64,000 bases of DNA from Agelas oroides. Its lineage: Eukaryota; Porifera; Demospongiae; Agelasida; Agelasidae. The position numbers and the translations under genes are program-made. The first letter of the stretch is position 1, and each line of letters starts with the position of its first letter. The stretch is from contig OX422204.1 of NCBI GenBank assembly GCA_949130485.1, positions 4,526,015 to 4,590,014 on the forward strand, in the 5' to 3' direction. This document shows positions 21,126 through 31,849 of this stretch, piece by piece. The notes beneath the pieces are model-generated. The model ran no database searches and was not told the DNA's origin. It worked only from the letters and a program-made list of their open reading frames with translations.

Positions 21126-22225
21126 TTTAATAGTTACTGTTTTTGGGAGATATGCTCAAAAAATACTGGTCTTCAGGGGAGTACCCTTTCCGGTCCTCGC
21201 ATGACCACGGGTTTCGGTCCCTTTGAACTCCCAACCCGTGGCCTACTGCAGAAAGGGCGGGACCACTCCCTGCCTAAGGTTTGCTTTGAGGAGCCCAGCT
21301 TTTGGTTGGCACATAGTGCTATGGGCATTCACAGTGCTATAAATATTCAAATTACTAAACAAATTGGGGGTGGGGCTCAATGGGTGGAGTTATCATATTA
21401 ACTTATAATAACTAGGGGATGGGCGAACGGTTAACGTACGGGATGCACCTGCCTCCATTTCAGATGTTCGCATCTCAGCCCCAGTTGAAGAGCATGAAGG
21501 AACCTGAGAGACTCCCCATGCGTGCTACAGCCAAGAGAGCTAATGAGAAAATAAAGGCTTGGATTTGAGAGCTACAGGACTAATCTGACGGAAACAGCGA
21601 GTTTAACTGGTACTGTGAATTTGCATAAATACACTGTTAAGGATTGTAATAATATATCTATTGTGATCTCTATTTGAGTTCGTATCACCTCAGTTGACCA
21701 CGTTTGTCAATGGGGGGAGGATGTTGGAACTGAGCTGATTATGTAATTTTTAATTTTCGGGTCACGTGACCAGACACATGGCTCTTGTTAAATCGTTCTG
21801 AAGTGTTTCATTGTGAATCTTAGTGTGTCTGGTTGAATTGCTAGCTGTTGACTAAGACAGTTGGGACAGAAGCTAGAATTTAACTTGTACCGCGAGCAAC
21901 GAAAACATTTGTCAAAAACACTCGACAATGGAGCTAAACGAAAGAGATGGCTCACTAAAAACATGCCCAGAAGATGCTTGCTACAGTGTGTTTAAACGAG
22001 TATAAAAACATACATTCATTCATACATACATACACAAATGTGCACATTTTACATCTATCAGCCTTGCACTAAGGCGCTTAGCAAATACAATTAGAGTAAG
22101 GTAAGTGTCGAACACAAGTAGCTGCAAACTGGCATTGAAATTAGTTAGGGAATGCTCTTTACAAACAACCGGACTCTGCATGTAAATATCCTGCTATCAG
22201 AGAAATACATATTATTGTATCTTGG

Positions 22226-25168
22226 TTACAAATACCAATCAATTCTGTGGTCACTGGTTTCTGTTTTGTACTTTTTTGGCAGCCACAGTATTTGCAATGT
22301 CTGATTGTGTTTGAGATTGCTAATCAGCTGGTGAACCCCCTCTTCCATGACTGAGTCATCATACAGGTTGAGTTCCTCCAGTGATGTATTGTGCTGTAAC
22401 ATGACTGATATTGAGGAGGCTCCCTCCACACCAATTGGGTTGTGCTTAAGGTTCAGACGTTTCAGAGTTGAGTTCTTGCAGAGCGCACCTGCTAGTTCAC
22501 TAGCCCCTTGGCCATTGATGTGGCAGTCATCTAACCACAACCATGTCATTGTGCGGTGCTCTCTAAGTACTGATGCTAAGCTGACCACATTTGCAGTGTT
22601 AAAGTAAGAGTTTGAAATGTTCAGTTCCGTCAAAGAACTGTTGTCACTGAGTCCAGTGATAATGCTGATTATACACTCTGAGGACAAGTTGTTCTGGTCA
22701 ATGCGAAGGGATTGAAGTGAGTGACTGGATTTTAGTAGTTCACATAGGGCCACACAATCTGGCACCCGTATCCCAGTGTTTTGCAGCCGCAGTCGTTCCA
22801 TCCCACTGCCACAGAGTGCCTTGATCACCTCCACAGCACCACCACTCCCTATTGGGTTCTCATCCAACCTAAGCTTCCCCAACCTAGACATTGATGGCAC
22901 TACTTCTGCCAGCAAGTCACATGCACTCCCATCCAGTTGATTGTTAAACAGCTCCAGCTGTATCATATTCTGTAGTATGTGTGGAGGAATTCTAACAAAT
23001 GACTGCATACTTTTGGAGGTGATGTCATTGCTACTGAAGTAGGCATAAGAGAAGTGGCCTCTGCATTCAGTTCCCACAGGTGCAGCACATCCCTGGCAAA
23101 ACAATTCAAACTTTTCATCATCAAGTGAAGATCTACTAAAGTCCAGTTTCCAAGGGCAGTTGGAATGAGAGATGGCATAGCCTGTCACGTAGTAGTCCAG
23201 GGGAGTCCAGGAGTAGTACGGCCAGACAACCATCTCATCTAAGCCCAGAGTTTTGATAGTCACTGAAACATCTTTTGCTTCAAAAATAAAGTGAAAGTAG
23301 ATAAGGTTTGTGTTGTCACTCAACCCCCTAGTAATATCAGGAGTTATGTTTGCTAACCTTGTTAGTCCAGCCACAAACCTCATAGTCATTTTGAAAGTGC
23401 TACTATCAAGAAGTTCTTGAACCAGTCTAGTCTGTTTGTGTGCAGGAAGTTGTGAGATGTGGATGGCAGCTAAGTATTCCTGCAGTGTCAAGTGGATGAA
23501 ATGGTAGGAGGGGGCTCTGCCTTCAGTGTACAGTTGAGGGACTTCCTGCAACAGGCCGAGTGGAGCAAACTCAGACGGAAGGTGGGCTACAGAGAAAACC
23601 AACTGTTGCCTGTTCAGTATACCCTCATAGGCCATTCTGCACAGGCCCTGGAATTGATTGTGCACATCTGCAGGGAGGTCATTGAAGGTGGTTACCTTTA
23701 TCCGCTGTTTGTACTGCCCTGGGTGTGTTGAGAGGTAATTTACCAGGGTTTTGAGGGTAAAGGTAGTATACAGTTCAGTCATAGTGGTAGGAGGGGATAA
23801 CTCAACGTGATGGTTCCATGTAAACACTTCTGCTGACATCTTTGCTGTGATGGGTGTGTACATGGCTGCCTTGATAACAGGATTAGATGAGAGATAGTCA
23901 GTAAATTTGGCAGCAAACAAACTAGGATCTGCTGCAGTTTTGGCTTTGCTGATGTATTGAGTAATCTGGTCATTTGTGAATGTCAGGATCTCCACATGCT
24001 GGGCAATTTGATTTTCACAGTCCTGTCTGAGGTGCTGACTGGCCCAGGGCCTGCTTGTGACAAACTTGGTTGCAAGGGGTAGGATTCTATCGTGGATAAG
24101 GTCAAGGAACACAGAGGCCTTCTCTCGCAGCTCATGATCCAATTCGTCCCATGCCTCCAGCCAGATGGCCACTCCCTGGCCCTGATGGCTGGTGACCTGC
24201 TGGACCACAGCCTCCTGGAGCTCTGAGTCTGGGTGATAGAAGAGGTCCAAGAGGCTCTTGGCCACATTCAGGGTGTAGTCCCGCAGTGGGAGGAGGAGGA
24301 GCAAGGAACAGTCCTGTAGAACCTCACCCCTGCCCCACTTTCTGCAGAACTCCCAGCTGAAGGTTGTTTTGCCCACACCAGGGGCTCCTTCAATCAGAAT
24401 CAGCTTCTGTTGGTGATGAATTGAGAGTTTGCCAACTTCTTCAAATTTGATTGGAGACTTTTTGTAAAATTCAGTCCCTAGGGAACCGACATCATCCATA
24501 TCCCCTCGTAGGTACCGTCTTGTGAACTCATCTACACTGACTTTCTCTTTCTCAATTTTGGCTAGTTTGAAGGGGAGCGGTTTCTGGGGTAGTGGACTTG
24601 AGCTGAGAGTTTGGGGAGACTTCTCAGATATGTACAGCTCCCTGAGGAAAGTGCTATATTTGAATGTTGCAGAGCTGTACATGTCGTGTCCAACAGGAGT
24701 AGTCATCTGTACAGGTAACGACAAGAGAGGGACAGGTCTGGATGGGGTGACTTGGGAAAGTTGTGAGTACGCAGGATGGGTAGCACCAGGCATGGTAGTT
24801 GTAGCTGCTACATATGGAGTCACAGTTGGTAGTGGTGATGAAAGATGGGTGGAATCACCTTGTGTTGAACAGTACTTGTGTTCCAAGTCCGCAGCCAGCT
24901 TTACTTCACCAACAATATTTAGGGCATTGATAATGTTGGTCCAGGTAGGGTGTGAGTATTTCAGCCATCTTGTTAGAGTTTCTTTAAAACAGTCAGTGGG
25001 GTCACTGTACTGCTTGTTGATGGCATCCAGTGTGCAAATGCTCACTCCTAGCTGCACACCAATATCTTTCCACTTTCCCCGCACATTGTTCAACTCTTTC
25101 ATTACAACACGCAAGTCAGCAACACTTAACAGAGGCCCTGGGTTGGTCTGTATGTCTCCACTCCACAT
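22226..25168 (-). CDS. NLR-type receptor: 2A-like peptide, Death-fold, NACHT, LRRs
   Basis: A 980-residue, single-exon intracellular sensor of the NLR class, which binds nucleotide through NACHT and oligomerises to signal. Residues 4-12 read GDIQTNPGP, a 2A-like ribosome-skipping motif (usual consensus D-V/I-E-x-N-P-G-P, here with Gln for Glu). Residues about 16-98 look like a Death-fold domain, with a Ser/Thr/Pro-rich linker to about 200. NACHT follows: Walker A GAPGVGKTT (261-269), Walker B region IWLEAWDEL (335-343, Glu where the usual LDGxDE has Asp), sensor TSRPW (371-375) and the HLTLQEYLAA box (559-568). About seven leucine-rich repeats run from 730 to 970. ATG at 25166-25168 is the only available start, but the frame stays open upstream to a stop near 25315 without another ATG, and full 2A activity usually needs residues upstream of GD. 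The true start may therefore be in an upstream exon. The gene is otherwise intact. Confidence 0.9.
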   Translation of the reverse strand: MWSGDIQTNPGPLLSVADLRVVMKELNNVRGKWKDIGVQLGVSICTLDAINKQYSDPTDCFKETLTRWLKYSHPTWTNIINALNIVGEVKLAADLEHKYCSTQGDSTHLSSPLPTVTPYVAATTTMPGATHPAYSQLSQVTPSRPVPLLSLPVQMTTPVGHDMYSSATFKYSTFLRELYISEKSPQTLSSSPLPQKPLPFKLAKIEKEKVSVDEFTRRYLRGDMDDVGSLGTEFYKKSPIKFEEVGKLSIHHQQKLILIEGAPGVGKTTFSWEFCRKWGRGEVLQDCSLLLLLPLRDYTLNVAKSLLDLFYHPDSELQEAVVQQVTSHQGQGVAIWLEAWDELDHELREKASVFLDLIHDRILPLATKFVTSRPWASQHLRQDCENQIAQHVEILTFTNDQITQYISKAKTAADPSLFAAKFTDYLSSNPVIKAAMYTPITAKMSAEVFTWNHHVELSPPTTMTELYTTFTLKTLVNYLSTHPGQYKQRIKVTTFNDLPADVHNQFQGLCRMAYEGILNRQQLVFSVAHLPSEFAPLGLLQEVPQLYTEGRAPSYHFIHLTLQEYLAAIHISQLPAHKQTRLVQELLDSSTFKMTMRFVAGLTRLANITPDITRGLSDNTNLIYFHFIFEAKDVSVTIKTLGLDEMVVWPYYSWTPLDYYVTGYAISHSNCPWKLDFSRSSLDDEKFELFCQGCAAPVGTECRGHFSYAYFSSNDITSKSMQSFVRIPPHILQNMIQLELFNNQLDGSACDLLAEVVPSMSRLGKLRLDENPIGSGGAVEVIKALCGSGMERLRLQNTGIRVPDCVALCELLKSSHSLQSLRIDQNNLSSECIISIITGLSDNSSLTELNISNSYFNTANVVSLASVLREHRTMTWLWLDDCHINGQGASELAGALCKNSTLKRLNLKHNPIGVEGASSISVMLQHNTSLEELNLYDDSVMEEGVHQLISNLKHNQTLQILWLPKKYKTETSDHRIDWYL

Positions 25169-25316
25169 GACACAACGTACTACAGAACCGAGAACTGTGT
25201 ACGAATTGTTTGTTCTCAGGTCGTCACAGGGCCGTCTGCAAAGGGGTATATACTTGGCTGGATGCTAACCTCACGGTACACTGATTTACCGTGATCGACT
25301 GCTGGCAATAGTGAAA
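25169..25316 (-). other. In-frame extension upstream of the NLR start
   Basis: Reading the minus strand, the NLR frame remains open for about 48 codons before ATG and ends at a TGA near 25315. It contains no ATG. A pyrimidine-rich tract followed by a cag lies near its far end (gtttcactattgccag), so a spliced upstream exon could feed into this frame. The residues just before the start are mostly hydrophobic, as in the upstream part of known 2A peptides. Confidence 0.5.
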
Positions 25317-25335
25317 CTCAGGCATGAACCACACC

Positions 25336-26198
25336 ATAGATAATAGAGCCAAATGGATTGGCAACGGCAAAAAAATTTACGGCCAAACCCGGGCAAAACG
25401 CAGATGACGTCACGTCCTATCCTTGGTACGGCACACCCATTGAAGTTACGGTGAGCAGGCATGTCAGGAAATGCTTACTAACAGGCTTATCTCCTGTGTA
25501 GGGTATTGTACGGTAGGTCCAAGCGTATCTATCGATTATTGCACAGTATCTGCATGCTCTGGTAAATAATTGTGCTATGCTTGGCTGTGAATTAATTGTT
25601 ATGCAACGTAGAAACGCTAAAATAATAGTTTTGTAGTTTTTTCTGGAAACTAAACAAGGCTATCCCATGTTGCAAGCGGTCATAACGTGTAAGCAATAGC
25701 CAAGAATGCAATAGAATGGCGTATTTATCTGTAATACAACACACAGTTTCGTGCGAGGCCTTGAAGGGTGTAAATAATGTGAAAAGTCTTGTAGTTTTCT
25801 AGAAAGATCGGTGCACTAGGTTAGGTCAAGTCTGCTGGTACAGATTAGCAGTAGATTGGCAAGTGCAATGCTGACAAAACAAGGGGTCTGCAGCGATTGT
25901 GTGCACTTTTCCCTGGCCTTCTGCACAGGTGGCTACAGCAGTCTCAAAGAACACATCGATCTCTCCTGGTTGTCTCCAGGCCTACTGATAACTCCAAGGA
26001 CCGTTTCGCACTCCTCCTTAACAGCAGCAGTCTGCCAGGCACTACTTGACATCTGGGGAAGCAGAAAGCAGACATAACTGTCGCTCTCGTGCAGTCGGCG
26101 CTTACAGTCATTGCCGCGTTCGTCTGCATCACGTGACCGTAACGAGGATTGTACGTAAAATTATTGTCGTTGCCAACCATTTGGCTCTATTATCTATG
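25336..26198. mobile_element. 863 bp P-like non-autonomous element, 7 bp target duplication accacac
   Basis: Both ends begin catagataatagagccaaat and stay inverted for about 45 bases with few mismatches. Flanks accacac at 25329-25335 and 26199-26205 are identical. The terminal catagataatagag is shared with the element at 61015-62366, which also has a 7 bp duplication and a P-transposase-like remnant. A 73-codon frame at 25856-26077 is not recognised. The element lies about 170 bp upstream of the NLR start. Confidence 0.8.
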
Positions 26199-26206
26199 AC
26201 CACACC

Positions 26207-26747
26207 TAGCGAGTCCAAATGACAATGGGAAATTGCGTAACCGTAATTAAGCGGAAGTGCCCTATATAAATGTGGCACCGTTGTATGTGATTTCAAAAAC
26301 GCGCGACCACGATCGAATTTCCAGCCGATTGTTTAGCAGCGCATACCAATTTGAAGGTCATAGACTCCTCTTTCTATTTCTGCTGGTAAGAACATACCTG
26401 TGTAAAATTTTATGAAAGCATTTTTGTGTTTTAGCCGCTTTTCGCACGTTTTTCTGTCCTTGTAGGGTATTTCCAGCTCTTACCATGGGATAGGGGTTTC
26501 TTGGGGTGTAGATTTCATTTATTTTGGTTCTGTTTACCGTCTTGACAGTCTAACTGCGGTGGTATACCGTTTTTAAAGCTATTCTGTTAAGTTAAAGCTT
26601 GGGAGTGGAATTATCTGACACCTCAATATTGTTAACAGTGGTCAGGGCTATGGCCAAACCTAGATCAAACGTTATGCTCAGTAGCTCAACTCTAATTATA
26701 TCCCAATTGATTCTGGGAGTAATCTTAATTGTCTTCACATTTTACAG
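26207..26747 (+). promoter_or_regulatory. Multicopy 5' region of the decayed gene, with a non-coding exon
   Basis: Bases 26207-26560 are the second copy of the repeat at 14845-15205. A donor ctgctg|gtaagaac at 26385/26386 is conserved between the copies and pairs with the acceptor ttttacag at 26740-26747. Exon 1 therefore ends at 26385 and is non-coding. A cctatataaatg TATA-like box lies near 26265-26276, upstream of that donor. Confidence 0.55.
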
Positions 26748-29368
26748 GGAAGATGGCCCAATATCCTGGAAAGTATTGCCAAATTCTCAAGATAACATCC
26801 AGGAATCTTATCAAGAATCACATACAGGAAATTCCAATGAAGCGAATTACGAATGGTCTTCTTGTTGAACTGATACGACACCAAAAATTGCAAAAGATGC
26901 CTGCCAAAACACTTCTGAAATGGCTGGAGCTACTTTATGGACAAAACTGGCCACAGTATCCACCTGCCGAACTTACTTTGTTAAAATCTCTCTCTGTTCT
27001 CTACCAGAAACATCACAGACTTGTTATTCACAGGGATTCTGAAAAGCTCAATGAGTTCTGCCTTTCTACTTACTGTCTACCTAAGCCTATGAAGGTTCCA
27101 GTAGAGCAAACTGCAACGCAAGAGTCTGCATTTAAAAAGACAAAGCGGCGTTTGTTGTTTCGCCGCCAGCAATATCAAACCTATCAAAACATTATCAGAG
27201 AACTAGCAAGAGAATTGCACTCAACCCAACAGGGTGCTATGCTACTAGAGGCAAGAGTAAGGACCCTAGAATCAAGGGTGCAAAGGGGTCACATGAGCAC
27301 AAGGAACATCCACAAACGTGAAAAACGAAAGGCGGCAATGCTTGCTAGGCAAAAGAAACAAATTGTAGCTTTTGCAAATGAAACTGAAAAACTTAAGGCT
27401 ACTCTAAAGAAAGAGCAGCAAACTCACAAAAGACAGGCAAAATCAGCAAAGACCACGCTTCATAACTACAGAAAAGCTAGCCAGAGAACACGACAGAAGT
27501 ACAAATCACGCTTACACCGGGTGAAAGTAAAACCAGCAACAGTAGCTCTGGAAACTTCTGATGACAGTGATGATCCCAGTGATGTTTTCAGTGATACTGT
27601 AGACAGAGTGAAGGTACTTGAAGTTAAGGTTGATGAACTTAGTGAAGCTTTGGAAGAGGTGAGATCGAAAAAGGTCCACACCATGGATGCAAGCCATTAC
27701 AATCACAAGATTAGGGAGTGTTGTATGAAACTTATGAGCCACAATGTTAGTATTCGAAATGTTGATGCTTGCGTTAGAGCTGTCCTTGATCTGGTTGAGC
27801 GTGAAGTAGACCAACTTCCAAAGAAGTCAACTGTTGCAAACATGATGGTGGAAGCACAATCATTAGCTCACCTTCAGCTGTCCGATGAACTTCCCAAACA
27901 AGCTACCAATACTCTTCATTCTGATGGAACGACCAAGTTTGGAGAGAAGTTTGGGGGGTTCCAAGTGACTACACAAGAGTCCTCTTACACACTGTGTCTT
28001 ACAGAAATGAAAGCTGGTGGTGCAAAGGACTTCAAGGAAGTGCTTGAGCAAGCTTTATCCAACATTGAAGCCACATGTTGTGCTGTTGGACATCCAGGAG
28101 ATCATCATGTTAGCAAAGCAAAGAAAATTTGGCCTCCTTGAAGAACACTATGTCTGATCGTCATGTTGTTGAAAAGAATTTCAATGAGCTTCTTGAAGCA
28201 TATAGAGCTGAGATTCTTCCAGATGTCATTGAAGGCTGGAATGACCTCACATCAAATCAACAAGCTTCACTTTCAAAGATGAACAATTTCTTTTGTGGTC
28301 TTCACTTCCTGGTAGCACTAGCTGATGCTGCAGCTGCCACTTTGCAACAGTGGGAATCCCTTCATTAGGATGAAGATGATTGTTCTTCTGGATCAGGAAC
28401 TATACGATTGATTCGTACTGCATGTAAAGCAGTACAGAAGCAGTGTTCACAGCAAGCTGGCTGCCATGTGATGTTTAGGACTTATCTCAAGACCCAGGGA
28501 GTTACAGAATTTCCAATTGCAAAGTTTGAAGGGAACAGATTCAATATTGTGTTTTACAATGCGGCTGGTATCTACTATCTTCGTCACCACCTTGTCAGAT
28601 ATCTGGAGGAAGTTCACCACACCCAGAATAAGCTATTACAAGCTGTGCTCCGTGATCTCAAACACCCCCTCTACTTAACAGGATGTCGTGCTCTGGGTAT
28701 AGTTCGTAAGTGCATTACCAGTCCACTGTGGAGAATTCTTGAGTCACCATTGAGTATGAGTGAGCTTGGACAGGAATATCAGAGAATGCGTACACAATTT
28801 CTTGACTGGTCAAATGATGCTTCTAACCTACTGGAAGGTAAAGGTCTTGAACAAGTTAATGATGAAGATAAGGTGTTTCACGAGCTAGTGCACGGTGGAG
28901 ATGACAGTTCACAGGTGTTAGAACTGCTTCAGATGTTGTGCAGATCATTTAGCCTCGTATCTGAGCGCTTGTTGGGCGACCATTTGCAAGAAGGTGTGTA
29001 CGATAAAACTCTTGCTGAAGACCTGGACAATGAAACTGCAACTGTTCCCAAGACAAATGCCCGCAGCGAACGTGACTTCGCTATACTGGATAGGTAAGAA
29101 ACTATGCATGTGCATCCCTAATATAATGTGGAAGTGGCATGCATATGGTAGAAAAGCCAGTTGCAAAATGTGAACTGTGCACATGAATATAATTATGTGG
29201 CAAACTTCTTTACAGGCTGAATTGAGAAGCCTAGCCACATAATTGTATTTATGTGCACAACTTTTTGGTTCACGTTTTGCAAGGTCAACGCAAAACTGTC
29301 TGCTGGACTACAAATGAGCCTAGGGTAGGTCCCCCCCCTCCCTGAAGGATCTGAAGACCAGTAATTAA

Positions 29369-30428
29369 CCCTCGGCGCGCATGCGCAGCGAGGGTTACAG
29401 TACTTCGTTTGTCTGTGTGTCTGTCTGTGTGTCTGTCTGTCTGTGTGTTACAACTAGCTTGGCTTACCAGGCGGCTAAATCTCTGAAGTTTGAACACAGA
29501 TAGGCTTTAAACTGAATGAGGATGTGTTTAAATTGAGCCGATTTCGCCAAGAACGTTTCGTTCAAGAGTTATGCTGCGATTCGTTTGCCACGGCGAGCGC
29601 TAGTTGTAGCCTCGTTCCCCAGTCAATCCGCAAGCGTACAGACACGCCCAACTTTTAATTACATGGGCGGTAACATCCGGTTGACAGACACGACGCTGAT
29701 GGGAACAATGGAGATGGTAGTTGTTTGAAGAATGAAGTCACGTGTGAGGTAGTCTCATTCCTAAACTCTCTCTTTGAAAATGAGAGGAGGAGAGAGTGTC
29801 CCAGGCTCCCCCGGAACGCGAATATGTATCGCATTTTTCTACGTAAGCATGACGTAATCAAAATAGGACTAAAACAGAAAGGCAACGTTTTGCGCGTTGT
29901 TCAACCAACTATACGTTCAACGCTCGGTGTGTATGATATTCAACCCCCGATAACTAGATACATGTAATAAGTTTGCCGCTACCTTCGCTCTTCTTCCTGT
30001 TCTGAGTCTCGGGTACGCCCACGCGCAATTAAGGTCGTTCATGCATGGTCAATACTGCTACAATATGTATGTACATGCATGCTCAATACTGCTACAATAT
30101 GTATGTACATGCATGGTCAATACTGCTACAATATGTATGTACAGGCATGGTCAATACTGCTACAATATGTATGTAAGGCATGGTACATATCCAGGATTAC
30201 CAGGGAGTATCCCACAGATTCCCTACTCACTATACATGCTCACTACATTAGGGAGGGGTTTGTTGGGGGAAGGTAAAGAAAGGGATAGTAGGACAACTTG
30301 GGACACTGTTATCCTGTACGACTTTGTGTAGTCTCAGCTAGCTATCTAGTGTACCATCATACCGCATGAATTTCCTTCGCCTACTTAGCTATGTCCTGTG
30401 ACTCTGCATTAATATTATGCGCCGAGGG
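29369..30428. mobile_element. 1060 bp piggyBac-type non-autonomous element
   Basis: TTAA at 29365-29368 and 30429-30432 flank ends CCCTCGGCGC and GCGCCGAGGG, an exact inverted pair. TTAA targets with CCC/GGG ends are the piggyBac signature. A subterminal inverted copy (agcgagggtta) and a (TCTG)n tract follow the left end, as at 1301. No transposase was recognised. It occupies most of the intron of the decayed gene. Confidence 0.85.
30040..30185. repeat. 34 bp minisatellite, four copies
   Basis: Units of ggtcaatactgctacaatat followed by gtatgtacatgcat recur almost without change, inside the piggyBac-type element. Open frames across it repeat the same peptide and are by-products. Confidence 0.85.
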
Positions 30429-31413
30429 TTAAGCACTTCAGTGCTATTCATTTACTTAGCATTTTGGACTTTATTTTTACAAAGCTATTCCTGGTAGCTC
30501 ATTTTCCTGGAAATATGTGCTCCCTTCAGTATCAATACCAAGAAAGAAGCCTCTCAGTATGGGAGTAACAGGAAAGGGATGCAATTGAATTTGAAATCTC
30601 ATAAGCTGGTTTGGCATATGTGTGGATTGGTACACATTCATAATTTATATCTTATTTGCCTTCACCTACAGAATGATGAGAGAAAAGCCCAACTGCTCTA
30701 TGGTTGCAATGGAAAGTATTATTATGTTCAGACAAAACAAAACAGCACAATGGCTAAAATTGAAAAGTGATGAGGAGAAGAAGCAGCTCTTTAAAGCTTG
30801 CATCAAACTTGGTCGGGAACAAAGGCAACTCTACAAACAGAGGAAGCACGCAATAGAAACACACTGAGAGAGGCAGATTCTACAAAGAGAACAAACTCGC
30901 ATTAAGAAGAAAAATGCTGAGAAGGAAAAGAAACTCCAAATTTGTACCCAGATTTCACAGGATGGTTTTTGGACTTCGAGAGACAATGCGACATCGAAGC
31001 TTGCAAAGAAATCATCTGAAACTCGTAGAAAGCAGACACTGAAAACACAGCTCAAGTTCAGGCAGGTTGTGCTGAAGCAAACCTTTCCAGACAAGTCAGT
31101 GTTTCAGTATTCAAAGGCAGGAAAACAACTGACCTCCTTTGAGCTCCTTCAGAACTTGTGCAAACTGATGGAGGCTTCACCTTGTCCAACGGAATCTGAG
31201 ATTTTGGCTGATCTGAAACTACTTGTTGGAACTCGCATTTCACATAGGTTTGAGGATGAAAACGGTGACTTAACATGGTACAAAGGGCTGGTTGTGGGAA
31301 AAATTCCTGACAGTGAGCTGTTTGAAGTCATCTACTTTGGTGAAGAGGAAGTTTATGAGTTTGAGCTATTAGAGGATTTCCACAAGGGTGACCTTAAGCT
31401 CCTATACAAGTAG

Positions 31414-31849
31414 AACCATGCAGCAATATTCCAGAACTGGAACTCCCTAAAATGGTCTTGTTAAACTGCTTTTTTGGCAAACAACATACTATTTTTTATT
31501 GCAATGTAGAGTGCTCTGAAGGTATTTATATGGTCTCTAGAACTGAAATCGAAGTTTATTTGGCAACTAACCCCTCATAATCAATTCATTAGAGTCAGGA
31601 TCTGAAGTCATAACACAATTTGCACGAACTTATCTGCATGATGAAAAATTAATGTTCATCACTTTTCAACCTTGTTGGTGAACTGAGATTCCAGCATGAA
31701 GATTGAAGTAAGGAGAACAGTGCCTTGGTATCTTTGAACCACTTCTGGTTGAGAATATATAGTCTTGACCACTGACATTGCCATCTAAGGAGTTCCAACA
31801 CAGTGGGTTTTATCAAACTGGTGATACACCATCACTGGTAGGAAATGGT
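31414..31849. other. 3' flank of the decayed gene
   Basis: Follows the terminal TAG at 31411-31413. No further exon, polyadenylation signal or repeat was clearly seen. Confidence 0.35.

Larger units (their letters stand above)
16145..22000 (+). mobile_element. BEL/Pao LTR retrotransposon, 5'-truncated and dead
   Basis: Gag with zinc knuckles, a remnant of the protease region, reverse transcriptase, RNase H region, integrase and a C-terminal domain follow in BEL/Pao order. A polypurine tract (ggggggagga, 21712-21721) immediately precedes tgttggaactgag at 21722, the expected start of a 3' LTR. A TATA-like box (gtataaaaac) lies near 22000. No matching 5' LTR exists upstream; gag begins abruptly at repeat A. 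The right end of the LTR is not defined because its partner is missing, so the end given is approximate. Confidence 0.85.
26753..31413 (+). pseudogene. Unnamed ~1000-codon gene with coiled coil and Tudor-like end, decayed
   Basis: Exons 26748-29093 and 30672-31413 join in phase (codon AG|A). The start is ATG 26753, just after a splice acceptor. Residues about 130-270 are Lys/Arg-rich coiled coil. A conserved-looking block follows (HSDGTTKFGEKFGGFQVTT, then MSDRHVVEKNFNELL, then MNNFFCGLHFLVALAD). Across the intron the frame gives LDRMMREKPN and ALE-like MESIIMF. The last 65 residues (RISHRFED ... WYKGLVVG ... YEFELLEDF) look like a Tudor/Royal-family barrel. One frameshift near 28115-28130 and in-frame stops at 28366-28368 and 30865-30867 kill it. 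The conserved Asp and Glu and the multicopy 5' region make a transposase origin possible, but I cannot name the family. Confidence 0.6.

Noticed and set aside
24522-25268. 248-codon open frame on the plus strand
   Set aside because: It is antisense to the NLR gene, which has clear domains; the plus frame matches nothing.
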